43,831 nt of DNA. It comes from SFFI01 sp964398655. Lineage in GTDB: Bacteria > Bacillota > Clostridia > Saccharofermentanales > DTU023. This document shows positions 33,041-42,636 of this stretch, one piece after another; position 1 is the stretch's first letter; each line of letters begins with the position of its first letter. The DNA lies in NCBI GenBank assembly GCA_964398655.1, contig CAYNNG010000013.1, forward strand, positions 1 through 43,831, read 5' to 3'. The position numbers and the translations under genes are program-made. The notes under the pieces were generated by a model. That model was given only the letters and a program-made list of their open reading frames with translations. It ran no database searches and was not told the origin of the DNA.

Positions 33041-34132
33041 ATGAAAGTTGGAATTGTCGGTTTACCGAATGTAGGCAAGAGCACTCTATTTAATGCCATA
33101 ACTCACGCGGGAGCGGAAGTAGCAAATTACCCTTTTTGTACGATTGAGCCTAATCATGGCATCGTGGCTGTGCCAGATGACCGTCTGACTTGGCTGACAG
33201 AATTGAGTAAGAGTAAAAAGACTACACCGGCAACTGTGGAATTTGTAGATATAGCGGGCCTGGTGGCCGGCGCTTCACGTGGTGAGGGCTTAGGCAACAA
33301 ATTTTTATCTAATATCCGTGAAACCGATGCCATTTTACATGTAGTGCGTTGTTTTGAAGACGGTGATATTACCCATGTCTCCGGAGCGGCAGATCCCCTG
33401 CGTGATGTAAGCATTATTAATTTGGAGCTTATTCTTTCTGACTTAGAATGGCTGGAACGCCGGAAAGAGAAAGTTGCTAAAATGTCCAAATCTGGCAGTA
33501 AAGATATCCTCGCCGAACTGGACTTTTTGGACCGACTAATTGCCCACTTGGAAGCAGAACAGCCCGCTCGGTCTTTTCCCTGGACAGAACAGGAAAAAGA
33601 GGATTACCTGCCGGAACTCTTCTTACTTACGACTAAACCGGTCCTCTATGTTGCGAACATCGCCGAGGAGAAAATCGGCCAAGACCTGCCGGAACTCGCA
33701 GCTCTCCGCGAGATGGCCGCCAAAGAAGGGTCTTCAGTTTTGGCCATAAGCGCGGAGATAGAAGAAGAAATCTCCAACTTAGAGGATGACGAGAAGTCCA
33801 TGTTCCTGGAAGACTTGGGACTCGCAGAGCCAGGACTTAACCGCATTATTCGTTCTTCTTACGACCTGTTAGGCCTGATTTCTTTCTTAACTACAGGCGA
33901 GGATGAGTCGCGGGCTTGGACCATTAAGGCTGGAACGAAGGCTGCTCAAGCTGCGGGTAAGATCCACTCGGATATTGAGCGTGGCTTTATCCGCGCGGAA
34001 TTAGTAGCTTTTGATGATTTGAAGGCTCTGGGTTCCATGAAAGAGGTTAAAGAGCAAGGCAAACTGCGCTCAGAGGGCCGCGATTATGTCATGCAGGATG
34101 GGGATGTTGTCCTTTTCCGCTTTAATGTCTAA
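33041..34132 (+). CDS. ychF: redox-regulated ATPase / Obg-like GTP-binding protein YchF
   Basis: A 363-residue OLA1/YchF-family P-loop NTPase of normal length. GLPNVGKSTLFNA at the N-terminus is the P loop, followed by NYPFCTIEPN, the G3-like DIAGLV, the coiled-coil insertion, and a C-terminal TGS domain (GTKAAQAAGKIHSDIERGFIRAE). Family members bind ATP rather than GTP and associate with ribosomes. AAAGGTG lies upstream of the ATG. It is directly followed by coaE with no intervening base. Confidence 0.97.
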   Translation: MKVGIVGLPNVGKSTLFNAITHAGAEVANYPFCTIEPNHGIVAVPDDRLTWLTELSKSKKTTPATVEFVDIAGLVAGASRGEGLGNKFLSNIRETDAILHVVRCFEDGDITHVSGAADPLRDVSIINLELILSDLEWLERRKEKVAKMSKSGSKDILAELDFLDRLIAHLEAEQPARSFPWTEQEKEDYLPELFLLTTKPVLYVANIAEEKIGQDLPELAALREMAAKEGSSVLAISAEIEEEISNLEDDEKSMFLEDLGLAEPGLNRIIRSSYDLLGLISFLTTGEDESRAWTIKAGTKAAQAAGKIHSDIERGFIRAELVAFDDLKALGSMKEVKEQGKLRSEGRDYVMQDGDVVLFRFNV

Positions 34133-34753
34133 ATGTTTATTATTGGTGTAACAGGCGGCATCGGAGCTGGTAAGTCAAGCTTCGCCCAACTATTGGCGGA
34201 AGCAGGCCTTCCTCTCATTGATGCCGACCAAATTTCTCATGAAATGACCAAGGCTGGCGGTCGGTCAATGCCGGAAATTGAAGCATACTTTGGGCCGGAT
34301 TTTCTAAATCCGGATGGCAGCCTTGACCGCAAGGCTATGGCCGCCTTGGCCTTTCAAGATAAGAAAAGCCTAGATAAGTTATCTGCCATCATCCACCATG
34401 ATGTTATTTTGACTATTGGGGAAAAGCTGCAAGCTTTGAGTCAGACCAAGGCTCAAGCTGCAGTTTTAGATGTGCCTATTCCCGTGAAGCATGGTTTCTT
34501 AGACCGCTGTGATCTGGTTATTAGTTTGTGGGCCGACGATGACTTGCGCCTGGAACGCTTGGAAAAACGCGGGATGCCTAGAGACGAGGCCAAGCGGAGG
34601 ATGGCGGTTCAGCTTTCGCGGGCAGAATATGAAAAACTGTCAGACCTTTTTGTGCTCAACAATGGCAGCAGGGATGACCTGCGCAGACAAGCACAGGAGA
34701 TCTTGCAGACCGAACTAGGCTCTCGCGGTATCAAGTTTCAAGATCTCAACTAA
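34133..34753 (+). CDS. coaE: dephospho-CoA kinase
   Basis: A 206-residue kinase that performs the last step of coenzyme A synthesis, phosphorylating dephospho-CoA. The P loop GVTGGIGAGKSS is at the N-terminus, followed by DADQISHE and the LID region with RLEKRGMPRDEA. The ATG follows the ychF TAA with no spacer and no Shine-Dalgarno of its own, so it probably relies on translational coupling. In many Firmicutes coaE follows polA; here ychF is inserted between them. Confidence 0.95.
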   Translation: MFIIGVTGGIGAGKSSFAQLLAEAGLPLIDADQISHEMTKAGGRSMPEIEAYFGPDFLNPDGSLDRKAMAALAFQDKKSLDKLSAIIHHDVILTIGEKLQALSQTKAQAAVLDVPIPVKHGFLDRCDLVISLWADDDLRLERLEKRGMPRDEAKRRMAVQLSRAEYEKLSDLFVLNNGSRDDLRRQAQEILQTELGSRGIKFQDLN

Positions 34754-34781
34754 ATCTGCCGAAGATATCAGGACTTAATTA

Positions 34782-34820
34782 GACAAATTATCCCTCTTTG
34801 GGACTAATTGTCGCTATTTT
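34782..34820 (+). terminator. bulged hairpin after coaE, weak terminator or regulatory site
   Basis: GACAAATTATCCC (34782-34794) and GGGACTAATTGTC (34800-34812) pair over 12 positions with two bulges around a 5-base loop, followed by GCTATTTT. The T tract is imperfect. It carries opposed TGTC/GACA ends like the inverted repeat before the Spo0A-like gene. Confidence 0.4.
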
Positions 34821-34874
34821 CTTGCTGATGGGCCTTGCTCCTCTCTTATGCTTGGATAAGGAGTGGAGCAGGAC

Positions 34875-36434
34875 ATGTATTCACAGATTAAAACGTATAT
34901 TCCTCAAGGTTTCGAAGCAATTCCTGCGATCGTGGAGGCTAGTATCCTACCTGGACTGCCCTCGTTCGCCTTGTCTGGCCTATCTTCCGGTAAGAGCAGA
35001 GAAGTTGAGAGCCGCTTGCGGGCAGCCCTGCTCTCTGCGGGGCTCAAGTGGCCTAAGGGGAGGATTATCTGCGGGATCAGTCCGGCCTGGCTGCCCAAAA
35101 CCGGTAGCCTCTATGACTTAGGCCTGGCCTTGGCCCTCATTGAGGCTTCTGACCAGTTGGGGCCCTTTCAGCTGAAAGATAAATACTGTGTCATGGGTGA
35201 GTTGGGTCTAGATGGGACCCTCCGTCCGGTTCCCAGTATTTTCCCCAATTTAGAAGCCGCAGCCCAGGCCGGAGAACTGGTATTTCTGCCCCAAGCTAAT
35301 GCTGAAGAGGCCGAGCTAGTGGACGGCCTCAATTATCTGCCTCTGCAAAGGTTAGTACAGGTCTTAGACTATCTGCGGGGCGGCAGAAGTTTAAACTGTA
35401 AGCAAAGTTCTTGGCGTGATTTACCGCCTCCGCCTATTCGAGAGTCTGACCTCCTAGCTTTTTCTGCCTACCAGGGACAGCCTCAGGCGCGCCGTGGTTT
35501 GATGCTTGCCTTAGCCGGACTTCACCCACTTATACTACTGGGTGCGCCTGGATGTGGGAAGACCATGCTTCTTTCCATGTCAGCCTCTCTTTTGCCAGGA
35601 CTAGAGAAGGAAGAGCTGCAGCTCTTGCGCAAGATATACAGTGTGGCCCAGGTTCAAGATGAAGCTATCTTGGGCTCAGGACGACGGCCCTTTGTCGCGC
35701 CGCATTTTTCGGTAACTCCCACGGGACTTTCCGGAGGTGGACAAAATCTCAAGCCGGGACTTTTTAGCCTTGCCAATTCAGGCATCTTGTTTCTGGATGA
35801 ATTAGGTGAGTATAGCTCGGCTAAGCTGGAACTGCTGCGGGAACCCATGTCATCTCGTCAAATTTATCTGGTCCGGGCTAATCACAGTCTGAGCTTGCCG
35901 GCTAATTTTTTGCTGCTAGCCGCGGCCAATCCCTGCCGTTGTGGTTATGCCTTGGAAGATGACGGACGCTGTCAGTGCTCAGATCAGGCGATAGCCAGCT
36001 ACTTGAAATCTATCTCTGGTGCCCTCTGGAACCGTTTCCACCTGATGGTTCTCATGAAAAGCCAAAGTTTGGCTTTAGAGGCAAGGCAGGGTCAGAAAGC
36101 TGACTGGTCGGGTTTTGAGCAGGCTCGAGAACAGATTCAGCGGGCCTGGGGGCTGGCGAGAGCCAGAGTGGACCAGGAAGCTGACTTAGATGGATTTAGT
36201 TATCAGAATGGCGTAAATCCCTATTTTGCAGCTAATCCGACTTATGGCTTCAGCCCTGAGGTGCTCAAACGAGCTAACCAGTTGGCCAACCAGCGCCGGT
36301 TCACAATGCGGTCCTACCAGCAAGTTTTGCGTACGGCCCGCACGATTGCTGACCTGGATCAGCGCGAGGAGTTAGACGTGGCTGATGTGGAAGAGGCGAT
36401 CTTTTACCGCCCCGACCCACAAAGTATTATGTGA
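34875..36434 (+). CDS. comM: YifB/ComM-family Mg-chelatase-like AAA ATPase
   Basis: A 519-residue protein. The N-terminal ChlI-like domain (LPGLPSFALSGLSSGKSREVESRLRAAL) is followed by an AAA+ core with Walker A GAPGCGKT, Walker B ILFLDELGEY, CRCGY...CQC, and a C-terminal lid (RSYQQVLRTARTIADL). ComM is a hexameric helicase that promotes branch migration during natural transformation; YifB homologues are widespread in non-competent bacteria too. I chose ATG 34875 with AAGGAG at 34858-34863 rather than GTG 34863, which lies inside that site. The usual LSGPLLDRID motif reads ISGALWNRFH (Asn386, His389). Its stop overlaps the dprA start, so both DNA-processing genes are coupled. Confidence 0.93.
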   Translation: MYSQIKTYIPQGFEAIPAIVEASILPGLPSFALSGLSSGKSREVESRLRAALLSAGLKWPKGRIICGISPAWLPKTGSLYDLGLALALIEASDQLGPFQLKDKYCVMGELGLDGTLRPVPSIFPNLEAAAQAGELVFLPQANAEEAELVDGLNYLPLQRLVQVLDYLRGGRSLNCKQSSWRDLPPPPIRESDLLAFSAYQGQPQARRGLMLALAGLHPLILLGAPGCGKTMLLSMSASLLPGLEKEELQLLRKIYSVAQVQDEAILGSGRRPFVAPHFSVTPTGLSGGGQNLKPGLFSLANSGILFLDELGEYSSAKLELLREPMSSRQIYLVRANHSLSLPANFLLLAAANPCRCGYALEDDGRCQCSDQAIASYLKSISGALWNRFHLMVLMKSQSLALEARQGQKADWSGFEQAREQIQRAWGLARARVDQEADLDGFSYQNGVNPYFAANPTYGFSPEVLKRANQLANQRRFTMRSYQQVLRTARTIADLDQREELDVADVEEAIFYRPDPQSIM

Positions 36435-37684
36435 GCAAAAAAATAATGACTAACAAACACGCTGACACAGAAATTTTAGCGAAGGCCCTATATTTAGAAG
36501 ATCTCGCTTGGCAAAAGCACATATCCTGGCTTAACCGCTATAAGCTATTCCAACGAGGAAGGGTACTTGAACTTCCTCTAGAGGAATTCTGGCGACAATT
36601 AGGAGATCTTATGGGTTTTGAATTATCCCCTAAGTCGGCCTCCTGGCAAAGTTTTCTGAACCGTGCGGAAACCTATGTTCGCGACGGCTTACGACTTTGC
36701 TATCCTGGTCATGAAGCTTGGCCCAGTTACCTAAATAGTATCGCCGATCCGCCGCTTTGGCTCTGGTATAAGGGCGCAGCACCTTCCATGCTTAATGGAC
36801 GCTCCACCGCAGCCATCGTAGGTGCCAGGAAGGTATTGCCTTATTCCGCCTATTTGACCGAGAATATTGTCGAACGCCTAGTGGATAGGGGCCACCCGAT
36901 TATCTCTGGCCTGGCAGTTGGGGTTGACGGGCTGGCCCATAAAGCTTGTCTCAAGCACCAGGGCTTAACAGCTGCACTCCTGCCTTGTGGTTTGGATTCG
37001 TGTTATCCCGCTTGCCATCAAGAGCTTTTACAAGAAATATGTCAACAGGGAGGATTTGTGGCTTCGGAGTTTCCTCCGGCCTATCCTATCCGCAGAGAAA
37101 ATTTTCATTACCGCAACAGATTGATCTCGGGCCTGGGCTTAGCGGTCTTCATTATTCAGGCAGGCGAACGTTCTGGCAGTTTGATAACCGGCAGGTTGGC
37201 AGCCGAGCAGGGTAGAGATGTATATGTGGCGCCAGCCAGCCTAGAGTTTGAAGCCTATCGCGGATCCCTGCGACTCATAGCGGATGGAGCCAGGATTATC
37301 GATTCTTATGACCTATTTGATGAACTCCTGCCTGAAAATTCTAGCCGCTTATCGGCCTACAGCAAGGCGCAAGACATGAGACTGGCAAAGGAATGGCAGA
37401 CAGACAGCGGCTGTCCAGACTCCCAAGACCAGCAAGGGCCTAGTATACAGGCGGGACAGGCCCCGGACCATATTTGTCTTTTAGGGCCGGAAGATAAGGA
37501 AATTATTCAAGCGATACATGCCGGTCTTAATAGTCTAGAGAAATTAGCCAAGCAGAGCAGGCAGGAAGAAAATAGCCTGGTCCGCCGCGTGGCCAGACTA
37601 GAAAGTCAAGGTTACCTCAAACGTTCGCGAGGAAACTTGCTTTTGACAGAGACCGCCGTATCCTGTATATATTACAAAGTGTAA
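36431..37684 (+). CDS. dprA: DNA-processing protein DprA/Smf
   Basis: A 417-residue DprA, which binds single-stranded DNA and loads RecA during transformation. The Rossmann-like core shows IVGARKVLPYSA, ISGLAVGVDGLAHKA, SEFPPAYPIRRENFHYRNRLISGL and SGSLITGRLAAEQGR. A C-terminal winged-helix domain (about 350-410) follows a charged linker. The reading frame begins at GTG 36431, overlapping the comM stop; ATG 36446 is equally possible, as neither has a clear Shine-Dalgarno. The comM-dprA-topA-trmFO order is a familiar Firmicutes arrangement. Confidence 0.95.
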   Translation: MSKKIMTNKHADTEILAKALYLEDLAWQKHISWLNRYKLFQRGRVLELPLEEFWRQLGDLMGFELSPKSASWQSFLNRAETYVRDGLRLCYPGHEAWPSYLNSIADPPLWLWYKGAAPSMLNGRSTAAIVGARKVLPYSAYLTENIVERLVDRGHPIISGLAVGVDGLAHKACLKHQGLTAALLPCGLDSCYPACHQELLQEICQQGGFVASEFPPAYPIRRENFHYRNRLISGLGLAVFIIQAGERSGSLITGRLAAEQGRDVYVAPASLEFEAYRGSLRLIADGARIIDSYDLFDELLPENSSRLSAYSKAQDMRLAKEWQTDSGCPDSQDQQGPSIQAGQAPDHICLLGPEDKEIIQAIHAGLNSLEKLAKQSRQEENSLVRRVARLESQGYLKRSRGNLLLTETAVSCIYYKV

Positions 37685-37746
37685 GCAAGATCTCAGCCTG
37701 CCCGCTTTCCCTGAGGGCAGCTTAGTTAATAGTTTAAGGATACTTC

Positions 37747-39939
37747 ATGGCAAAAACTTTAGTAATAGTTGAATCTCCGGCCAAGGCCAAAACAATTGGC
37801 CGCTATCTGGGCAAAGATTATGATGTGGCCGCCTCCGTGGGCCACGTGCGTGATCTGCCCAAGTCTACCCTGGGGGTGGATGTAAATAACGACTTTCAGC
37901 CGCGTTACATCACGATGCCGGGTAAAGAGTCCGTTATCCGTGACCTGAAAAAAAAGAAGGAAAAGGCAGATTTGGTTCTGCTGGCAACCGACCCGGATAG
38001 AGAAGGGGAGGCTATTGCCTGGCACTTGGCTAAGGCTCTAAAACTGGACCCACAATCCAACCTGCGTATTTCTTTTAATGAAATCAGCAAAAAAGCGGTC
38101 ACTGAAGCGCTCCAGCATGCTCGTCCTATTGATATGGATTTGGTTAATGCTCAACAGACCCGCCGTATTTTGGACCGGCTGGTAGGCTACGAGTTGAGTC
38201 CCCTGCTCTGGGAAAAGGTGCTTAAAGGGCTTTCTGCAGGCCGTGTGCAGTCGCTAGCTACCCGTATGATTGTAGATCGCGAACGCGAAATCGCGGAATT
38301 TGTACCCGAAGAGTATTGGTGGCTTGATGCCCAGCTCAAAACCGAGCGGGACGAGGAATTTCGTGCGCGTTTCCATGGCTTGCTGAAGCAAGATAAGGTA
38401 TCTGTAGTTAAGCTAAAAAATGAAGAACAGGTTAAGAGCTTAATTAAAGAAATCGGCCAGGCCGACTATCAGGTGAAGACCGTAAAAAAGCGCAAATCTA
38501 AACGCGCGTCTTATCCTCCCTTCACAACCTCCTCCTTGCAGCAGGAGGCCTCGCGAGCCCTGGGCTTTTCCGCCAACCGAACCATGCGGGTAGCGCAGAT
38601 GCTGTATGAGGGCGTGGCCATTAGTGGGCAAGGCCAGACCTCCTTAGTTACTTATATCCGTACGGACTCCCTGCGCGTAAATACCGATGCTGTTCACGAG
38701 GTCCGCAAGCTGATTGAGGAGAACTACGGGAAAGACTATTTACCTGATAAGCCGCGCTATTTTAAGAATAAAAAATCTGCGCAGGACGCACACGAGGCCA
38801 TCAGGCCCATTCACTTTGACCTCAGTCCTGAAAAAATTGCGAGTGATTTAACGAACGAACAATACCGGCTCTACCGGTTAATTTGGAATAAATTTATGGC
38901 TTCACAAATGGCAGCGGCAGTCTTTGATACCGTTACCTGTGACGTTGTGGCCGGAGAAGATAATCTGTTTCGAGTGAAGGGTGAGACCATGCTCTTTCCT
39001 GGCTGGATGAAAATTTATGAGACTAACAGCTCTAAATCCTCGGAAGACAGTGATGAGTTAGATAAGGAAAGCCTGCCTAATTTAGAAGAAGGTCAACCTT
39101 TGCAGCTCTTAAAGCTCCTGCCTGAACAAAAGTTTACTAAGCCGCCTGCCCGCTATACCGAGGCCAGTTTGATTAAGGCCTTAGAAGAAGAAGGGGTTGG
39201 TAGGCCCTCTACTTATGCGCCAACGATTTTTACCATACTCAACCGCAAATACGTGGAAAAAGAAGAGCGTTACCTCAAGCCTACGCAGCTGGGCGAGGCG
39301 GTCACTGAACTTTTGGAAGATAACTTCGCCAATATTGTGGACACACAATTTACGGCCAAGATGGAAGATAAGCTGGACCTGGTGGAATCCGGTGAAGCCT
39401 CAGGTGTAGAACTCCTTAATGATTTTTACCCGGCCTTCCATAAACAAATTGAAAAGGCTGATGAAGCCATTACCGAGAAGGTCCTGAAAGACAAAGAGAC
39501 AGGGCGGACTTGCCCTAAATGCGGGGAAGGCCAGCTGGTCATCAAGCATGGACGTTATGGAGAGTTTATCGCCTGCAACCGTTATCCTGACTGTGACTAT
39601 ACAGAGAATATCGAGGTCAAAGCTCCTGGGAAATGTCCCCTCTGCGGTTCTGGCTTGCTGGTAAAGAAGTCCCGCAAACGGGCAGCCACCTTCTATGTTT
39701 GTGATAAAAAAGGTTCCGATCCTGATTGCCCTTTCATTTCTTGGGACTTGCCTTTGGAAGAGAAGTGCGAACTCTGTGGATCTTATATGGTAGAAAAACG
39801 CTATCGGGGCAGAAAGTACAAGTTATGCTCCAATAAAGACTGCCCCAACGGACAGTATAAATCCCGCAAAGCTAAGACTAAAACTGATAAAAAACAGGAT
39901 TCCGCTCAAGCTGAAACGGATCAGAAAAACCAGGCATAA
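37747..39939 (+). CDS. topA: DNA topoisomerase I
   Basis: A 730-residue type IA topoisomerase that relaxes negative supercoils. TOPRIM domain at the N-terminus (LVIVESPAKAKTIGRYLG, LLATDPDREGEAI), catalytic Tyr303 in VTYIRTDS, and three C-terminal four-Cys zinc ribbons (CPKC...CNRYPDC, CPLC...C, CELC...C) followed by a Lys-rich tail. AAGGA seven bases before the ATG supports the start. The 62-base gap to dprA contains a 6-bp hairpin CTGCCC/GGGCAG without T tract. It is followed ten bases later by trmFO. Confidence 0.98.
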   Translation: MAKTLVIVESPAKAKTIGRYLGKDYDVAASVGHVRDLPKSTLGVDVNNDFQPRYITMPGKESVIRDLKKKKEKADLVLLATDPDREGEAIAWHLAKALKLDPQSNLRISFNEISKKAVTEALQHARPIDMDLVNAQQTRRILDRLVGYELSPLLWEKVLKGLSAGRVQSLATRMIVDREREIAEFVPEEYWWLDAQLKTERDEEFRARFHGLLKQDKVSVVKLKNEEQVKSLIKEIGQADYQVKTVKKRKSKRASYPPFTTSSLQQEASRALGFSANRTMRVAQMLYEGVAISGQGQTSLVTYIRTDSLRVNTDAVHEVRKLIEENYGKDYLPDKPRYFKNKKSAQDAHEAIRPIHFDLSPEKIASDLTNEQYRLYRLIWNKFMASQMAAAVFDTVTCDVVAGEDNLFRVKGETMLFPGWMKIYETNSSKSSEDSDELDKESLPNLEEGQPLQLLKLLPEQKFTKPPARYTEASLIKALEEEGVGRPSTYAPTIFTILNRKYVEKEERYLKPTQLGEAVTELLEDNFANIVDTQFTAKMEDKLDLVESGEASGVELLNDFYPAFHKQIEKADEAITEKVLKDKETGRTCPKCGEGQLVIKHGRYGEFIACNRYPDCDYTENIEVKAPGKCPLCGSGLLVKKSRKRAATFYVCDKKGSDPDCPFISWDLPLEEKCELCGSYMVEKRYRGRKYKLCSNKDCPNGQYKSRKAKTKTDKKQDSAQAETDQKNQA

Positions 39940-39948
39940 GGTAGTACG

Positions 39949-41328
39949 ATGGCAGATATTTGTGTCTTAGGAGCTGGCCTTGCAGGAGCGGAAGCAGCCT
40001 GGCAGCTTGCACGTCAGGGTCTTGCTGTGGATCTCATTGATATGAAGCCCGGGACTTTAGGTCCTGCTCATGAGCAAGCCTATTTCGGAGAGCTTGTGTG
40101 TTCAAATTCTCTGAGGTCAGAAAAGCTCACCACAGCTAGTGGCTTGCTTAAGCTGGAACTGCGGCATTTTTCTTCCCTCATCATGGAGGCAGCGGCTGCC
40201 TGCAGGCTGCCGGCCGGTAATGCCCTGGCTGTTGACCGGGAAGCCTTTCCTCGCTACATCACGGAAAAGCTCCAGGCGGACCCGCTCATTAATATTGTAG
40301 AAACCCAAGTACATAGCTTGGATGACTTAAGCCAGACCTACCAAATTATCGCGACCGGCCCTCTTACAGCCGGTGGTCTCTTTGAATCAATCAAAGATTT
40401 TACGGGCCAAGATAATCTCTATTTCTTTGACGCGGCTGCCCCGCTCATTGAGTATGACTCAATCGACCTAGGGATTGCCTTTAGGGGCAACCGCTACGAA
40501 GAAGGTGCAGGCGACTACCTTAACTGTCCTCTAGATGAAGGACAATACCGGTCTTTTTACGCAGCTTTAATGGAAGCGGAGCGGGCTGAGCTTTCGGGTT
40601 TTGAACGCAGCCTGCTGTTTGAAGGCTGCAAACCGGTGGAAGAGCTAGCGAGGGACGGCTACGATACTTTGCGCTTTGGCCCGCTTAAGCCTGTAGGACT
40701 GACCGATCCCCGCACAGGTAAGGAGGCCTATGCGGTAGTGCAGCTGAGACAGGATAACTTTGCCCAGGACCTCTGGAATATGGTGGGTTTTCAAACACGC
40801 TTAAAATTTCCTGAACAAGAAAGAGTTTTTCGCCTGATACCGGGACTCAGCCAAGCCAGGTTTGCAAGATATGGGGTTATGCACCGCAATTCTTTTATCA
40901 ATTCCCCCAGCCTGCTCACAGATTTTTATCGCTGCAAAACCCAGCCGCGGCGCTTTTTTGCTGGCCAAATTACAGGGGTAGAAGGTTATCTAGAATCTAC
41001 AGCTTCTGGCCTGGTGGCAGCGCTTGCTTTGGCTCAGGACCTGGGATGCAAAACGGAAATCTTAAAGCTCGCGGGCAGAGAAACGGTGTTAGGCGGTCTA
41101 GCTTCTTATGTCTCTCAAGCGGAGACGAAAAATTTTCAGCCGATGAAGGCGAACTTTTCGCTCTTACGAGGCTTAGAAGGTTCGGAAATAAAATATTTCC
41201 GCAAAAAATATAGGCTTAAAGGCCGAGGAAGAGCCTTGCGCAGAAGCTACTACAGCCTCCGTTCTCTAGAACACCTAGGATTTAGCGATAAGGAGATTAA
41301 AGCTCTCATAGAAAGCCATGAGCTATAG
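39949..41328 (+). CDS. trmFO: tRNA (uracil-54-C5)-methyltransferase, folate/FAD-dependent
   Basis: A 459-residue FAD protein that makes ribothymidine at position 54 of tRNA using methylenetetrahydrofolate, slightly longer than the usual 435. The N-terminal dinucleotide fold VLGAGLAGAEAA, the GELVCSNSLRSE motif bearing the conserved Cys, NALAVDRE and the GQITGVEGYLES flavin-binding motif are all present. The ribosome site AAGGTAG overlaps the topA stop, so it is co-expressed with topA. Confidence 0.97.
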   Translation: MADICVLGAGLAGAEAAWQLARQGLAVDLIDMKPGTLGPAHEQAYFGELVCSNSLRSEKLTTASGLLKLELRHFSSLIMEAAAACRLPAGNALAVDREAFPRYITEKLQADPLINIVETQVHSLDDLSQTYQIIATGPLTAGGLFESIKDFTGQDNLYFFDAAAPLIEYDSIDLGIAFRGNRYEEGAGDYLNCPLDEGQYRSFYAALMEAERAELSGFERSLLFEGCKPVEELARDGYDTLRFGPLKPVGLTDPRTGKEAYAVVQLRQDNFAQDLWNMVGFQTRLKFPEQERVFRLIPGLSQARFARYGVMHRNSFINSPSLLTDFYRCKTQPRRFFAGQITGVEGYLESTASGLVAALALAQDLGCKTEILKLAGRETVLGGLASYVSQAETKNFQPMKANFSLLRGLEGSEIKYFRKKYRLKGRGRALRRSYYSLRSLEHLGFSDKEIKALIESHEL

Positions 41329-41392
41329 CTAGAGTGGAAGCATAGGAGTCGTTTTCTTGGGATGCCAGCCTTTTAAGTCTGGCCTGGATGAG

Positions 41393-41398
41393 TATAAT
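41393..41398 (+). promoter_or_regulatory. candidate -10 (TATAAT) for queA-tgt
   Basis: Exact TATAAT in the 158-base gap after trmFO. The best -35 is only TTTTAA (41371-41376, 16-base spacer). Start would be near 41405, giving a leader of about 80 bases with a bulged GGGC/GCCCC stem. Confidence 0.4.
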
Positions 41399-41486
41399 AC
41401 AAGGGCTGACTAGCTTTGCTCAGCTTGCAGCTGTGCCCCTTAGCGCTAGTTAACCTTATGCATATTAGATAGAAGAAGTGATAAAA

Positions 41487-42560
41487 ATGCCACCTAAAGC
41501 TTTAGTGACTACAGAAAAAGACCTACTCCTCCATGCCTACGACTATGACCTGCCGGAGGAATTAATTGCTCAAGATCCTCTGGAGCAAAGAGACCAATCT
41601 CGCATGATGGTCTTACAAGACCATCATGCTCCCATCCACCGGCATATCTGGGATATCATGGATTATCTGCGACCGGAAGACTGTCTGGTTATCAATAAAT
41701 CACGGGTGATTCCCGCTCGCCTGCACGGCAAAATCCCCGGCCAGGACAGTACGATTGAGGTTCTCTTAATCCGGCAGCTGGCGGAGAAAACCTGGCGGTG
41801 TTTGGCTAAACCTGGCCGCAAGTTAAAATTGGGTAAAAAAATAGTTTTTGCGCCAGACATGCTAGAGGCAGAAGTCGAAGGCATAGAAGAAGATGGCTCC
41901 CGTATTTTAACCTTCTCGTATGAAGGAATTTGGGAAGAAGTTCTTTCGCAGTTGGGAGAGATGCCCTTGCCGCCCTACATCCATCACAAGCTAGATGATC
42001 CCGACCGTTATCAAACAGTCTACGCCAACCGTGATGGTTCGGTGGCAGCGCCCACAGCCGGATTGCATTTTACTCAGGATCTGTTGGCTGCGATCCAAGC
42101 CAAGGGCGCAGCTATTGCGGGAGTCTACTTACATGTGGGTATCGGGACCTTCCGTCCGGTTAAAGAGGATCATATCTTAGACCATCAGATGCATTCTGAG
42201 GTCTATGAGGTCAGCGCAGAAACCGCAGACCTGATTAACACGCGCAAAAAGGCCGGTGGACGAATTATCTGTGTGGGTACGACATCTTGCCGGACCGTGG
42301 AAAGTTTGGCTGATCCTCAAACTGGTTTGCTTAAACCTGCGGTAGGGGAGACGGAGCTCTATATTTATCCTGGCTACCGTTTTAAGATCATGGATGGCCT
42401 TCTCACCAATTTCCACCTGCCTGAGTCTAGCCTGCTTATGCTGGTTTCTGCCTTCTACGGACGCGAGGCCATGCTTTCGGCCTACCGCGAGGCCGTACAA
42501 GAACGCTACCGTTTTTATAGTTTGGGTGACTGCATGTTAATTTTGCCTGAGCTTCTTTAG
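41487..42560 (+). CDS. queA: S-adenosylmethionine:tRNA ribosyltransferase-isomerase
   Basis: A 357-residue QueA that transfers the ribosyl part of SAM to preQ1 in tRNA to form epoxyqueuosine. Family motifs include DYDLPEELIAQDPLEQRDQSRM, VINKSRVIPARLHG, PLPPYIHHKLDD, TAGLHFTQDLL, HVGIGTFRPV and TNFHLPESSLLMLVSAF. I chose ATG 41487, with AGAAGAAG about nine bases upstream, over GTG 41478. The N-terminus is some 17 residues longer than typical before DYDLPEEL. It lies 76 bases before tgt, the enzyme for the preceding pathway step. Confidence 0.96.
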   Translation: MPPKALVTTEKDLLLHAYDYDLPEELIAQDPLEQRDQSRMMVLQDHHAPIHRHIWDIMDYLRPEDCLVINKSRVIPARLHGKIPGQDSTIEVLLIRQLAEKTWRCLAKPGRKLKLGKKIVFAPDMLEAEVEGIEEDGSRILTFSYEGIWEEVLSQLGEMPLPPYIHHKLDDPDRYQTVYANRDGSVAAPTAGLHFTQDLLAAIQAKGAAIAGVYLHVGIGTFRPVKEDHILDHQMHSEVYEVSAETADLINTRKKAGGRIICVGTTSCRTVESLADPQTGLLKPAVGETELYIYPGYRFKIMDGLLTNFHLPESSLLMLVSAFYGREAMLSAYREAVQERYRFYSLGDCMLILPELL

Positions 42561-42636
42561 TGAGAAGAGAAGTTTATTTGCTTATTAAAATCTCAACACG
42601 ACTAGACTTTAGCTAGACTAAGCCAAGGATATTGCC

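Noticed and set aside
41329..41486. PreQ1 riboswitch before queA
   Set aside because: The leader has a bulged GGGC stem but not the compact preQ1 aptamer with its A-rich tail.
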